Below are positions 33,605 to 42,706 of a DNA stretch of 64,000 nucleotides, in pieces. Position 1 is the stretch's first letter. Each line of letters begins with the position of its first letter. The position numbers were made by a program, and so were the translations under genes. Under the pieces are notes generated by a model, which saw only the letters and a list, made by a program, of their open reading frames with translations, was not told where the DNA came from and searched no databases. This DNA comes from Chitinophaga polysaccharea (GTDB lineage Bacteria > Bacteroidota > Bacteroidia > Chitinophagales > Chitinophagaceae): positions 62,001-126,000 of the forward strand of contig NZ_CABFVU010000001.1 of assembly GCF_902150045.1 (NCBI RefSeq), given 5' to 3'.

Positions 33605-35239
33605 ATGAAACAAAGCATCTTACAGATCCATCCGGGAGATAACGTTTGGGTAGCGCTGCAAAATATTGCCGCCGGTACCGCGGTGACCAATGGGCAACAA
33701 ACGGTAACGGCTATACGTGATATTGCCGCCAAACATAAAATAGCGGTACGCCTTATTCCGAAAGATAAACCCGTGATTATGTACGGCGTACTGGTAGGAC
33801 TGGCCAATGAAGATATTCCCGCCGGGGAACTTATCACCACCGGCAATATACGCCATGCTTCCGGGCAGTTCAGCGTGAGCGGGGAACGGCATGCTGAATG
33901 GACGCCACCGGATATATCTCCCTGGAAAAACCGCACCTTCATGGGCTATCATCGCAAAGACGGGCGGGTAGGCACCGGTAACTACTGGGTCATTATTCCC
34001 CTGGTGTTCTGCGAAAACCGTAACGTACAACTGCTGCATGAAATGCTGGTAAAGGAACTGGGCTACCGGGCACCTTCACCGTATGAAGCCATGCTGCAAC
34101 AACTGCTGCAGGATTTCCGGCAGGGCAATACATCTCACAATCCCACCGCTGCACTTACACTCCCTACCCGCACCTTTCCAAATATTGACGGCATCAAACT
34201 GCTCACACATACCATGGGCTGCGGCGGCACAAAAGATGATGCCCGCACTCTCTGCGGCCTGCTGGCAGGTTATATTACACACCCCAACGTGGCCGGCGCA
34301 ACGGTGCTAAGCCTGGGATGCCAGAATGCACAGATCAGTATCCTCAGAGAAGAAATTGAAAAGAGATCACCTGGGTTCGACAGAACAGTGATTTACCTGG
34401 AACAGCAACAGGAAGGTTCAGAAAAAACACTGATGACCAAAGCGCTTCAGCAAACATTTGAAGGACTAACCTTTGCTAACCAATGGCAACGGCAACCGGC
34501 TCCCCTCAGCAAACTATGTATTGGTATGGAATGCGGCGGTTCCGATGGCTTCTCCGGTATATCCGCTAATCCTGCTGTTGGCAAAGTGGCCGATATACTG
34601 GTGGCGCTGGGCGGCTCCGTAATACTATCAGAATTCCCCGAACTGTGCGGTGTGGAACAGGAACTGAGCGACCGCTGCGTGACTACGGATATGGCTGCAC
34701 GATATGTACAGCTGATGCGCGATTATGCCAGCAGGGCGGAAGCAGTGGGATCGGGTTTCGACTCCAATCCTTCCGCCGGTAATATCCGCGACGGCCTGAT
34801 CACCGACGCTATCAAATCGGCCGGGGCAGCCAAAAAAGGCGGCTCCTCTCCTGTAACAGATGTAATAGACTATCCCGGATGGGTACAGCGCCCGGGCCTT
34901 GCCCTGCTGTGCACACCAGGCAGCGATGTGGAGTCCACTACCGCAGAAGTAGGTGCCGGCGCTAACCTGGTATTGTTTACTACCGGTCTTGGTACGCCTA
35001 CCGGCAACCCCGTCACACCAGTCCTTAAACTATCTACCAACACTACCCTTGCCCGAAAAATGCATGATATCATTGACCTGGATACCGGTACCATTATAAG
35101 CGGGGAGGAAACCATACAGGAAGTGACCAACCGCATCATGGAGCTGGTGATAGCTACCGCCAGCGGCCACTATCAGACCAAAGCACAGGTACTGGGGCAG
35201 GACGACTTCATTCCCTGGAAAAGAGGAGTATCACTATAG
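33605..35239 (+). CDS. UxaA-family sugar-acid dehydratase
   Basis: The 544-residue protein joins an N-terminal SAF domain (residues about 10-95, IHPGDNVWVALQNIAAGTAV) to the large UxaA domain. Motifs include GYHRKDGRVGTGNYWVIIP, THTMGCGGTKDD, GCQNAQI, GMECGGSDGFSGISANPAVG and VGSGFDSNPSAGNI. UxaA enzymes dehydrate altronate, galactarate and other sugar acids to 2-keto-3-deoxy acids using a metal. In this operon it would dehydrate the aldonate made by the SDR enzyme (for example D-arabinonate). Substrate assignment is by context. Confidence 0.85.
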   Translation: MKQSILQIHPGDNVWVALQNIAAGTAVTNGQQTVTAIRDIAAKHKIAVRLIPKDKPVIMYGVLVGLANEDIPAGELITTGNIRHASGQFSVSGERHAEWTPPDISPWKNRTFMGYHRKDGRVGTGNYWVIIPLVFCENRNVQLLHEMLVKELGYRAPSPYEAMLQQLLQDFRQGNTSHNPTAALTLPTRTFPNIDGIKLLTHTMGCGGTKDDARTLCGLLAGYITHPNVAGATVLSLGCQNAQISILREEIEKRSPGFDRTVIYLEQQQEGSEKTLMTKALQQTFEGLTFANQWQRQPAPLSKLCIGMECGGSDGFSGISANPAVGKVADILVALGGSVILSEFPELCGVEQELSDRCVTTDMAARYVQLMRDYASRAEAVGSGFDSNPSAGNIRDGLITDAIKSAGAAKKGGSSPVTDVIDYPGWVQRPGLALLCTPGSDVESTTAEVGAGANLVLFTTGLGTPTGNPVTPVLKLSTNTTLARKMHDIIDLDTGTIISGEETIQEVTNRIMELVIATASGHYQTKAQVLGQDDFIPWKRGVSL

Positions 35240-35272
35240 TTTGTTTTTATCACGCTAAAAAATGCCATCGTT

Positions 35273-36505
35273 ATGAAAAATATCCTTCTCTCCGGTTGTA
35301 TTGCTGCAGGACTTTTTGCCTGTAACGGTGCCAGACCAACGAAAGAACAAAAAGATATGAAGCCTGAAAATTTTGGTGAAGATGTAGCCTTCTTACAACA
35401 GCACCTTAAGAATGTAGTAGTATTAAAAAATAGCAGCGACAGTGGCCGGGTAGTAGTGACCGGCGATTACCAGGCCCGCGTTATGACCAGCACCACCGGT
35501 GGTGATAAAGGGAAAAGCTTTGGCTGGATCAACTATAATCTCGTGGCATCACAGCAATATGCGCCGCATATTAATGCTTTCGGCGGTGAAGAACGTTTCT
35601 GGCTGGGGCCTGAAGGCGGACAATACGCCCTCTTCTTTCCACCGGGAAAACCTTTTGATTTTGCCAACTGGCAAACACCCGGCCTCATTGATACTGCGCA
35701 TTATACGGTTACCGCCCAGTCAGAAAACAGCATTAGCTACCAGCAGCAGGGCAGCATTCAAAATTATAAAGGCAGTACTTTTCAATTACAGATCAACAGG
35801 ACCATCCGGCTGCTGAACAATACTGATATCGTTTCAGGTATTGGTTTCCCATTACCCGAAGGGATCCGCAGCGTAGCCTATGAAACAGATAATACCATCA
35901 CTAATAAAGGCGATAGCGCCTGGCAGGAAGAAAACGGGTTGCTCAGCATATGGCTGCTCGGCATGTTTAAACCTTCCGATCAAACCGCTATTGTAGCACC
36001 TTTCAGATCAGGCCCGGACGCTACCAAACATATCACGGATGATTACTTCGGAAAGATCCCTCCGCAAAACTTACAGTTGAAAGACAGCCTTCTATTGTTC
36101 CGCGCCGACGGTAAATCGCGTGGTAAGCTGGGCCTCTCCCCGCTTGTAGCCAAAATAGGCGCCGGTAGTATTGATCTTGAAAACAATACGCTCACCGTTT
36201 TACTTTATGAGGTGGTGCCACAGGGACGCTATGTAAATTCCAAATGGGAGCTGCAGAAAGAACCCTTCAAAGGTGATGCGGTGAATTGCTACAACGACGG
36301 CCCGCTGGCCGATGGCACACAAATGGGACCATTCTACGAAGTAGAATCCTCTTCTGATGCACGGGCATTGAAAGCAGGAGAATCGCTCCGTTACCGGCAA
36401 ACCACCCTGCATTTTGAAGGCGACCGTAAAGCCTTGCAAGCCCTGGCTATGCAGCTTTGGCAGCTGCCGCTGGAAGACGTACAACATTTTCTCACCAACA
36501 AATAA
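35273..36505 (+). CDS. DUF6786-type periplasmic lipoprotein
   Basis: A lipoprotein signal (MKNILLSGCIAAGLFAC, lipobox ending in Cys17) precedes a 390-residue beta-rich domain. Landmarks are YQARVMTSTTGGDKGKSFGW, HINAFGGEERFWLGPEGGQY and NCYNDGPLADGTQMGPFYEV. These match DUF6786 as I remember it, a family common in sugar utilisation loci of Bacteroidota. The fold hints (beta-supersandwich, histidine and glutamate in conserved loops) recall aldose epimerases, but no activity is established. It may bind or epimerise the released sugar in the periplasm. Confidence 0.65.
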   Translation: MKNILLSGCIAAGLFACNGARPTKEQKDMKPENFGEDVAFLQQHLKNVVVLKNSSDSGRVVVTGDYQARVMTSTTGGDKGKSFGWINYNLVASQQYAPHINAFGGEERFWLGPEGGQYALFFPPGKPFDFANWQTPGLIDTAHYTVTAQSENSISYQQQGSIQNYKGSTFQLQINRTIRLLNNTDIVSGIGFPLPEGIRSVAYETDNTITNKGDSAWQEENGLLSIWLLGMFKPSDQTAIVAPFRSGPDATKHITDDYFGKIPPQNLQLKDSLLLFRADGKSRGKLGLSPLVAKIGAGSIDLENNTLTVLLYEVVPQGRYVNSKWELQKEPFKGDAVNCYNDGPLADGTQMGPFYEVESSSDARALKAGESLRYRQTTLHFEGDRKALQALAMQLWQLPLEDVQHFLTNK

Positions 36506-36511
36506 ACTCTT

Positions 36512-37372
36512 ATGAATATCATCCGTATTTATAAAACCACTACTACTTTGCTTATTGCCTCCCAGGGAAAATATTACACTGTTATTGCCGGGTGGAACGA
36601 TTTTGTGAACAGGGAAGGATTATATCAACACGTGCTGGAAGATCTCAAAGGACTGGAGCCTATTGAAACACCGGCAGCAGAAAAAATTCTCGCCACCTCT
36701 CTGTTGCCTCCCATCGGTTCGCAGGAAGTATGGGCCGCCGGAGTTACTTATTACCGGAGCCGCACCGCACGCATGGAAGAGTCTGAAGTTTCCGGCGGCG
36801 CTACTTTTTATGACAAAGTATATGTAGCCGAACGCCCGGAGCTGTTCTTCAAAGCTACGCCGCATCGTGTATCCGGTCATGGGCAAACAGTGTATATCCG
36901 GGCAGATTCGTCCTGGGATGTACCGGAGCCGGAGCTTACATTGTTCATCAGCAGCAAAGGCACCATTGAAGGTTATACTGTAGGCAACGACATGAGCTCC
37001 CGCAGTATAGAAGGAGAAAATCCATTGTATCTGCCGCAGGCAAAAGTATACGAGAAATGCGCCGGGCTTGGCCCCTGCCTGATGGTACTTGATGTGCCGA
37101 TTCCGGCAGATACCATTATACGCATGGCTATTTACAGGAACAATGAAGAACAGTATTCCGACAGTGTGCCCATCAGCCAGATGAAACGGAGTCACCAGGA
37201 ACTGGTGGATTTCCTGTATCGCGGCTGTGCTTTTCCTGAGGGTTGTTTCCTGATGACCGGTACCTGCCTGGTACCCGACAACAGCTTCACATTAAAGGAC
37301 AACGACCGGGTAGAGATCAGCATAGATCATATAGGCCAGCTAACCAATAACATACAGACCTATCGTCTGTAA
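36512..37372 (+). CDS. FAH-family 2-keto-3-deoxy-acid dehydratase or hydrolase
   Basis: The 286-residue protein has the fumarylacetoacetate hydrolase fold. Metal-binding acids sit in [10 protein letters not shown] (two Glu), and [22 protein letters not shown] and [12 protein letters not shown] are typical. In D-arabinose catabolism of archaea an FAH member (2-keto-3-deoxy-D-arabinonate dehydratase) makes 2,5-dioxovalerate. That product is exactly the substrate of the aldehyde dehydrogenase in this operon. An alternative role, cleaving a 2,4-diketo acid in L-fucose breakdown, would leave that dehydrogenase unexplained. It starts 6 bp after the DUF6786 gene. Confidence 0.82.
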   Translation: MNIIRIYKTTTTLLIASQGKYYTVIAGWNDFVNREGLYQHVLEDLKGLEPIETPAAEKILATSLLPPIGSQEVWAAGVTYYRSRTARMEESEVSGGATFYDKVYVAERPELFFKATPHRVSGHGQTVYIRADSSWDVPEPELTLFISSKGTIEGYTVGNDMSSRSIEGENPLYLPQAKVYEKCAGLGPCLMVLDVPIPADTIIRMAIYRNNEEQYSDSVPISQMKRSHQELVDFLYRGCAFPEGCFLMTGTCLVPDNSFTLKDNDRVEISIDHIGQLTNNIQTYRL

Positions 37373-37387
37373 TAAAAAAAAGTCTTT

Positions 37388-38677
37388 ATGAATTCCACTG
37401 TAGCCGTTAAACCGGAAGTACCTGCATCATCAGCTGCCCGGCAGCTGAAAACCGCTTCCATACTAATTATCAGCCTGTTCTTTTTATGGGCGCTCACCGG
37501 CAACCTGATACCTGTGCTCATACCGCATCTGCGCAAGGCCTGCCAGCTGAACGATTTCCAGTCGGCCTTCATTGACGCTGCCTACTGGATCAGTTATTTC
37601 TTCTTTGCATTACCGGCTGCCTGGGTAATGCGCAAATGGAGTTATAAAACCGGTATCATTACGGGGTTGCTTGTTGCGGCAGCCGGCGCTATGCTATTCT
37701 TCCCTGCGGCAGAGTTACGTTCCTTCGGGCTTTTTCTTTTTGCATTGTTTCTTGTAGCTGCCGGGATGACCTTCCTGGAAACTGCTGCCAATCCGTATAT
37801 CACCATTATGGGAGCGCCGGAAACAGCGGTACAACGGCTCAACTTTGCACAGGCATTCAACGGCCTGGGCGCCTTTGTGGCAGCGTTTTTCCTAAGCAAG
37901 GTAATCCTTTCCGGCAAAGAGTTAACGGCAGCAGAAAGCAATAGTATGTTGCCCGAAGCGCTGAATCAATACCTGCTCACAGAAGCCCGTTCCGTGCAGG
38001 TACCTTATCTTGTAATTGCAGGTGTATTACTGCTTACCGCGTTGCTTTTCAGGATAGTTTCATTCCCAAAAATACAGGAAGAGCACAACAACGGGCAGAT
38101 GATCAACCTTCGTGTATTCAGGCATGTTCATTTCCGCTGGGGAGTGATAGCGCAATTTGCATATGTAGGCGCACAGGTATGCATCTCCAGTTTCTTTATC
38201 CGTTATGCCGGTTACAGCGGTCATATGAAGGAGAAGGAAGCTACCACTTACCTGGGCCTGCTGCTGCTTTGCTTTATGACCGGGCGCTATGCGGGTACAT
38301 GGTTCATGCGGAAAATAGCGCCAAAGCAACTGTTGTTCCTCTATAGCGTGGCTTGTGTATTACTATTATGTTATAGTGTAGCCGTTGGCGGTAGAACGGG
38401 TGTTTATTGTTTGCTGGGAGTGGAGTTCTTTATGTCCATCATGTTCCCGACCATATTTTCCCTGGCGATCCATGACCTGGGTAATGAAACAAAATCAGGA
38501 TCAGCTTTTCTTGTAATGTCTATAGTAGGCGGAGCATTGATACCGCTCGCACTGGGAGCAGTGAGCTTTTACAGCAATGTACAGCTCGCATATGTCGTAC
38601 CCCTTGTTTGTTTTGCCGTAGTAGGTTACTATGCGTTGAAACGTGCTGCACCTGTTACTCCACGAGCAGTTCAGTAA
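37388..38677 (+). CDS. FucP-type MFS sugar:H+ symporter
   Basis: The 429-residue protein has 12 hydrophobic helices and the FucP pattern. FFLWALTGNLIPVLIPHLRK is the first helix, then FLETAANPYITIMGAPETAVQRLNFAQAFNGLGA (in two parts) contains the conserved Asn, Pro and Gln residues, and EFFMSIMFPTIFSLAIHDLG is near the end. FucP carries L-fucose and also D-arabinose. It would bring the sugar into the cytoplasm for the operon's enzymes. It is the last gene of the operon and overlaps the convergent gene by 23 bp. Confidence 0.88.
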   Translation: MNSTVAVKPEVPASSAARQLKTASILIISLFFLWALTGNLIPVLIPHLRKACQLNDFQSAFIDAAYWISYFFFALPAAWVMRKWSYKTGIITGLLVAAAGAMLFFPAAELRSFGLFLFALFLVAAGMTFLETAANPYITIMGAPETAVQRLNFAQAFNGLGAFVAAFFLSKVILSGKELTAAESNSMLPEALNQYLLTEARSVQVPYLVIAGVLLLTALLFRIVSFPKIQEEHNNGQMINLRVFRHVHFRWGVIAQFAYVGAQVCISSFFIRYAGYSGHMKEKEATTYLGLLLLCFMTGRYAGTWFMRKIAPKQLLFLYSVACVLLLCYSVAVGGRTGVYCLLGVEFFMSIMFPTIFSLAIHDLGNETKSGSAFLVMSIVGGALIPLALGAVSFYSNVQLAYVVPLVCFAVVGYYALKRAAPVTPRAVQ

Positions 38678-39737
38678 CAGGTTTGCGGGTAAGACCAAAA
38701 TATATTTTCTGCCCGGCGTTATATCTTTCCCGTAATTCAAAATTTTCGAAAGATGGACCGCCGGGTATATTAATATACGCATTAGGATCAGCACTTCCAC
38801 CACTCCAGTACTTTGCCCGTCCGTTTACCCTTACCTGCAGCGAGCTGTCGGCATCGCGGGCTTCTTTCCTCCAATACTGGGTAAGCGTATAAAAAGGACG
38901 GTACCTCCATCCCCAGCGTGCAGCATGTTGTTCATCTTCCGGCCATGCAGCCAGTTCCCTTAACGATTCATCGGGTTGGGCCATCACCAGGTAATCGCCG
39001 CTCTTATTGCGCAGCATCTGCTGCAACGGGTATGGCGCTTTTTCTGTAAAGCCGGTGCCTTCATAGCCGGCATATAACGTTTTCGCATATACGGTTTTAT
39101 CTTTGAGGTACAGCTTTCTCAGCCGCGCATAGTTTCCCATAGTGGCTGTAATGCCGCAACGCTCCATTGGCCTGCCTCCCGGCAGATGAAACGTTTCTAT
39201 GCATAATTCATCCGGCCGGTTGCTACTGATGCTTAAACGGAGATAAGGCCGGGCGCCATTTTCAAATGCCTCCATGAAAACATACAGGCTCAGCGTAGTG
39301 TATTCAGGGTGTTGCGGATCAGGATGGGAAAGCACTCCTCGCGTGCCGGCGGTGGCGGAAAAGCGCCCGGGCTCACTGGTTTCACCGGTCCACATCAGCT
39401 TGCCCCATTTGCCGTCGACCCGCGAAGGTGATATTTCACTGAACTCCATTTTACCATTCACTACCGGTTCTATCGCAATATAGTTGAGATGATAAATGAT
39501 GCCTTTCCATTCATAGCCTATGCGGAGCAATCCCCTGGGGCCGCCGTCATTGCCGGGCCGCGCGCCTTCAATGGCAGCCGGCCACAGGCCAACAACAATA
39601 CCATTGCGGATACCCCACACCGGCGGATCAGCAGCATGGTTGGGCCTGACCCATTGAGGATCTGCCTGGGGCTGCTGCGCGGCAGCAGTGCTAACGGTAA
39701 CGATTATACTAAAAATAACGCGGCAGTAAAAGTTCAT
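38655..39737 (-). CDS. Secreted protein of unknown function, partner of the GH116-like enzyme
   Basis: The 360-residue product has a signal peptide (MNFYCRVIFSIIVTVSTAAAQ) and a domain I do not recognise. Features include WGIRNGIVVGLWPAAIEGAR, GPRGLLRIGYEWKG, SRVDGKWGKLMWTGETSEPG and a beta-rich centre. The two GLW/GPRG loops suggest sugar contacts. It starts 10 bp after the GH116-like gene and is cotranscribed with it under the LacI-type operator at 42452. A carbohydrate-active role is therefore likely but unproven. Confidence 0.6.
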   Translation of the reverse strand: MNFYCRVIFSIIVTVSTAAAQQPQADPQWVRPNHAADPPVWGIRNGIVVGLWPAAIEGARPGNDGGPRGLLRIGYEWKGIIYHLNYIAIEPVVNGKMEFSEISPSRVDGKWGKLMWTGETSEPGRFSATAGTRGVLSHPDPQHPEYTTLSLYVFMEAFENGARPYLRLSISSNRPDELCIETFHLPGGRPMERCGITATMGNYARLRKLYLKDKTVYAKTLYAGYEGTGFTEKAPYPLQQMLRNKSGDYLVMAQPDESLRELAAWPEDEQHAARWGWRYRPFYTLTQYWRKEARDADSSLQVRVNGRAKYWSGGSADPNAYINIPGGPSFENFELRERYNAGQKIYFGLTRKPVTELLVE

Positions 39738-39747
39738 CTTTTTTTAT

Positions 39748-42327
39748 TTAAACAGCAGCCCGTTGCAACGATATCTTTTTCCCTGCCACCATCGCGTGTT
39801 CCGCAGGAATAGTACCATACACTACTGCAAGGGAAGGAGTCCCATTCTTCCAGCTCACAATACCAAAGCCTTTATCTGTAGCCAGGAAGCTGCTGAAATC
39901 ACCGATCTTTGAATCGATATGAATTACCTTATCTACTGCATCATACCGCACGCCGGTAAGCCCTTGCAGCAATCCATAGCTCGACATGGCACGGGCGTAC
40001 CAGTGCCCGCATTCATATTCGTTAAACGGGTTCCGCACTGTGCCATCATATCGCCGACGGCAGGTACGCACAATATCCAGCCCTTTTTCCACTTCCCCCT
40101 GGAACATCAAATGGGAAGCTACCTGGTACTCAATACCGGTCCATACTTCGTTGCTGTATACAAAGGGAAGCGACAGCATGCCTCCTTTGGGCCAGGAACA
40201 AAGCAGCAGTCCCCCTTCATGTCCTAATGCGTAGGTGGAGCGTTGCGGGTTTTCATGTTGCTGCAGGTCCTTTTTCAGGTTGTATTTATGCACAGCCAGC
40301 AAGTGGCTTTTTGTTTTCGCAGTGTCTACGGGTTCAGGCAAGCCGCACACCCGTGCAATCCAGGAGCCCAGTACGCCATCAGAAAGGCAGCCCGCGCCAT
40401 ACTGGTATTTAGGCCCCTCCTTTTTCAGCAACGCCAGCGCTTCCGGTGAGTATTGAGTGCTGAACGACTGTGCCTTCACGGGGTCGGGCGCCTGCAAGCC
40501 GGTCCATTTTATTTGCTGGATAAAGTATTCACCGTTGTACAATTCCGTTTCGATGTATTGCTTTCCCTTTCTATACAGCGTTTTGTATGCGCTTACATCT
40601 TCACCGAGCGAAGTGCCCATTTCCATAAATGCAGTTAGCGCACCCAGGTAAAAACTGGTACACATGCCTGTAGGGCCCCAGAACTCAATATCATAGGTAT
40701 TATGATGCGGTTCTTCCACAATGCCTTTTCTTTTCGGGTCCCAGGTTCGGATACAGTAATCCATGCTCACTTTCACCAGCGGGAACATTTCCTTTAACCA
40801 ATCGTTATCTCCACTGATGCGCCAGTCGCGGTACATTTTCATGATACCACCCAATTGCCCGTCGGCAGCTGAATGAAAATTATGCACCAGCGGCGATATG
40901 GGAATATTAGCCCTGAAGCCCTGGTGCCCTTCTGTATTCTGGTTCTCATGAAACTCTGTATACCGTAAGCTCCTTTCCAGTGCAGGGAACAGGTGAGGTA
41001 CCGCCTGTGCATAGTTCCATACGTGGGTACAGGTACCATGACAGCTGCCCCAGTTGTCGCCCGAGCCTTCCCAGCACCAGAAGCGGCCATCATATTGCCG
41101 CATCACGGTAGCTGATTTCAGTATAGTAAGATTCGCAGCCACTGCTTCCAGCACTTCCGGTGGCAGGGTGCTTTTATAAAAGGTATTGGTAAAGAGAGAT
41201 GTTTTCCGTTGCAGTTCATCATAGTGCGCCAACCAGTAGGCCGCTGCTTCCGAAACGTCTTTAAACCGGCTGCTGTACCAGGGCTTGTAATATTTACCTG
41301 TAGCCGGAACGGCGCCGCCAGGGCTGTCGCCGATATGCAACTTTGAGTCGGGCACATACCAGGTCATCATCAAACGGATCACTTTCTTTTCCCCTGGCTG
41401 TAAACGGAAAGGCACGTACAACGATCCACCCGGCGCATCTTTTTCCACCGGTGCTGTGCTGCGGGTTTCCCCTGCTTTTACTGTATTCCATACCATGGTT
41501 AATGGATCGAACCAGGCGCCGCGGAACCAGCAATGATCCACTATAGTAGAAGGCTCGGCTGTAAAGATGGCAAATTGCCCTTTTTTCTCCGGCGCATCCG
41601 GTAAGGCTTCCTGCGACAAAACAAATCCCTGGGGCATAGCAGTTACGGCATTCCCCTTGTCTCCCTGCTTCATAAAGTTGCGGGCATGATAAGAGAAGAT
41701 ATATTCTTCCGGCTTATTCCCGGTATTGACAAACTGGTATTCCAGGCCGCCAAAGGGCATACTGGCGTGGTCTTCATCGCCCGGTGTGAAAGGGCTCCAG
41801 CCTTTTATAGCCACCTGCAGCGGCAGTGTATTATCACGGAGACGGATATCCGCAAACGGGAAACGTGCATGAAAGGTGGATTCGTTGAACCGCGGCAGGC
41901 CCCAGGTAGCGCCACCGGTGCCGCCCAGCCCTGCATCCCGTTGCCCGAATTTTTTCCAGTTGGGCACGCTTCCTTCCAGCACCCTGGCTCCGTTCGGAAC
42001 ACCTTTAATACTGATGGCAGCAAACATTGCGGGCTCATAGAACATTTCGGGGTTATGGTGTACCGACATATGCGAGATGGCGCCTGTTCCCTCCAGGCAA
42101 AACATACCTGCGCCTATCCCCCCAACGGGGAAGGCTATACGGTTATTATATTTACCGGTATAGGATTCATTAAACCGACGATCACCGGCAGCCTTTTTTT
42201 CTTCCGGTGCAGGTGCAGCTTTCTCTTCTTCTTTTGCAGCGAGCGCTATAGCAGGCACTGTGGTAGCTCCCAGGCAGGCAACAGCCATGTTTTTCAGGAA
42301 AAAACGCCTGTTATTACTTTTTTTCAT
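39748..42327 (-). CDS. GH116-family glycosidase (GBA2-like), exported
   Basis: The 859-residue protein has a twin-arginine signal (NNRRFFLKNMAVACLGA), an N-terminal beta-sandwich (GKYNNRIAFPVGGIGAGMFC, DIRLRDNTLPL) and an alpha/alpha toroid. NWGSCHGTCTHVWNYAQAVP, YDIEFWGPTGMCTSFYLGAL (which should hold the acid/base Asp) and NPFNEYECGHWYARAMSSYG are family landmarks. GH116 members cleave beta-glucosides, beta-xylosides or N-acetylglucosaminides. The substrate here is unknown but should belong to the same polymer as the GH172 substrate, since both operons share an operator. Confidence 0.85.
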   Translation of the reverse strand: MKKSNNRRFFLKNMAVACLGATTVPAIALAAKEEEKAAPAPEEKKAAGDRRFNESYTGKYNNRIAFPVGGIGAGMFCLEGTGAISHMSVHHNPEMFYEPAMFAAISIKGVPNGARVLEGSVPNWKKFGQRDAGLGGTGGATWGLPRFNESTFHARFPFADIRLRDNTLPLQVAIKGWSPFTPGDEDHASMPFGGLEYQFVNTGNKPEEYIFSYHARNFMKQGDKGNAVTAMPQGFVLSQEALPDAPEKKGQFAIFTAEPSTIVDHCWFRGAWFDPLTMVWNTVKAGETRSTAPVEKDAPGGSLYVPFRLQPGEKKVIRLMMTWYVPDSKLHIGDSPGGAVPATGKYYKPWYSSRFKDVSEAAAYWLAHYDELQRKTSLFTNTFYKSTLPPEVLEAVAANLTILKSATVMRQYDGRFWCWEGSGDNWGSCHGTCTHVWNYAQAVPHLFPALERSLRYTEFHENQNTEGHQGFRANIPISPLVHNFHSAADGQLGGIMKMYRDWRISGDNDWLKEMFPLVKVSMDYCIRTWDPKRKGIVEEPHHNTYDIEFWGPTGMCTSFYLGALTAFMEMGTSLGEDVSAYKTLYRKGKQYIETELYNGEYFIQQIKWTGLQAPDPVKAQSFSTQYSPEALALLKKEGPKYQYGAGCLSDGVLGSWIARVCGLPEPVDTAKTKSHLLAVHKYNLKKDLQQHENPQRSTYALGHEGGLLLCSWPKGGMLSLPFVYSNEVWTGIEYQVASHLMFQGEVEKGLDIVRTCRRRYDGTVRNPFNEYECGHWYARAMSSYGLLQGLTGVRYDAVDKVIHIDSKIGDFSSFLATDKGFGIVSWKNGTPSLAVVYGTIPAEHAMVAGKKISLQRAAV

Positions 42328-42451
42328 GTGGTTTTCAAATTTAAAACAGCCGGCAACACTGTATGGTGCCGCATTTCATGATAAAATCAACTATAGGTCT
42401 GTCGGTTAAGCATTTCGTTTTTCGTTGTTCTTCCGTGGATCAGTTCCATCT

Positions 42452-42467
42452 GCTTACACGTTTAAGC
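42452..42467. promoter_or_regulatory. LacI-type operator 3 (before the GH116 operon)
   Basis: GCTTACACGTTTAAGC differs from the operator-1 palindrome at one position. On the minus strand TTTG precedes CTTAAACG, the same arrangement as at operator 2. It is 125 bp upstream of the GH116-like start. The rest of 42328-42570 shows no gene. Confidence 0.72.
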
Positions 42468-42577
42468 AAATTTGTAAGAATGAAACTAAAATATTTTATG
42501 ATAGCATCCTAGTGTTTGAGGAAATTTTATTTTTTGGAAGAAGAATGATTGGGATTATATACTTAATAATAAAAAAA

Positions 42578-42601
42578 ACGGGGATGAATACTCATCCCCG
42601 T
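42578..42601 (-). terminator. Intrinsic terminator of the first susCD operon
   Basis: CGGGGATGA (42579-42587) and TCATCCCCG (42592-42600) pair around a 4-nt loop. On the minus strand a run of eight T follows. It would end the transcript of susD and the group II intron. Confidence 0.85.
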
Positions 42602-42666
42602 GATTCATCTACAACCAAAACAGTCTCAGTAAGTAAACCCGGGCATCTCAGCCCGAGATTCTGTTA

Positions 42667-42700
42667 GAACCGTGCGTAACAGTCTCCCGTTACACGGCTC
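42667..42700 (-). ncRNA. Group II intron domain V
   Basis: On the minus strand the hairpin starts GAGCCGTGTAACG and closes with CGTTACGCACGGTTC-like pairing. The AGC triad, the 34-nt length and the position just before domain VI are standard for bacterial group II introns. Confidence 0.85.
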
Positions 42701-42706
42701 CGGTTA

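Noticed and set aside
41686-42381. 231-codon plus-strand frame
   Set aside because: It lies opposite the GH116-like gene and has no start context or recognisable domain.
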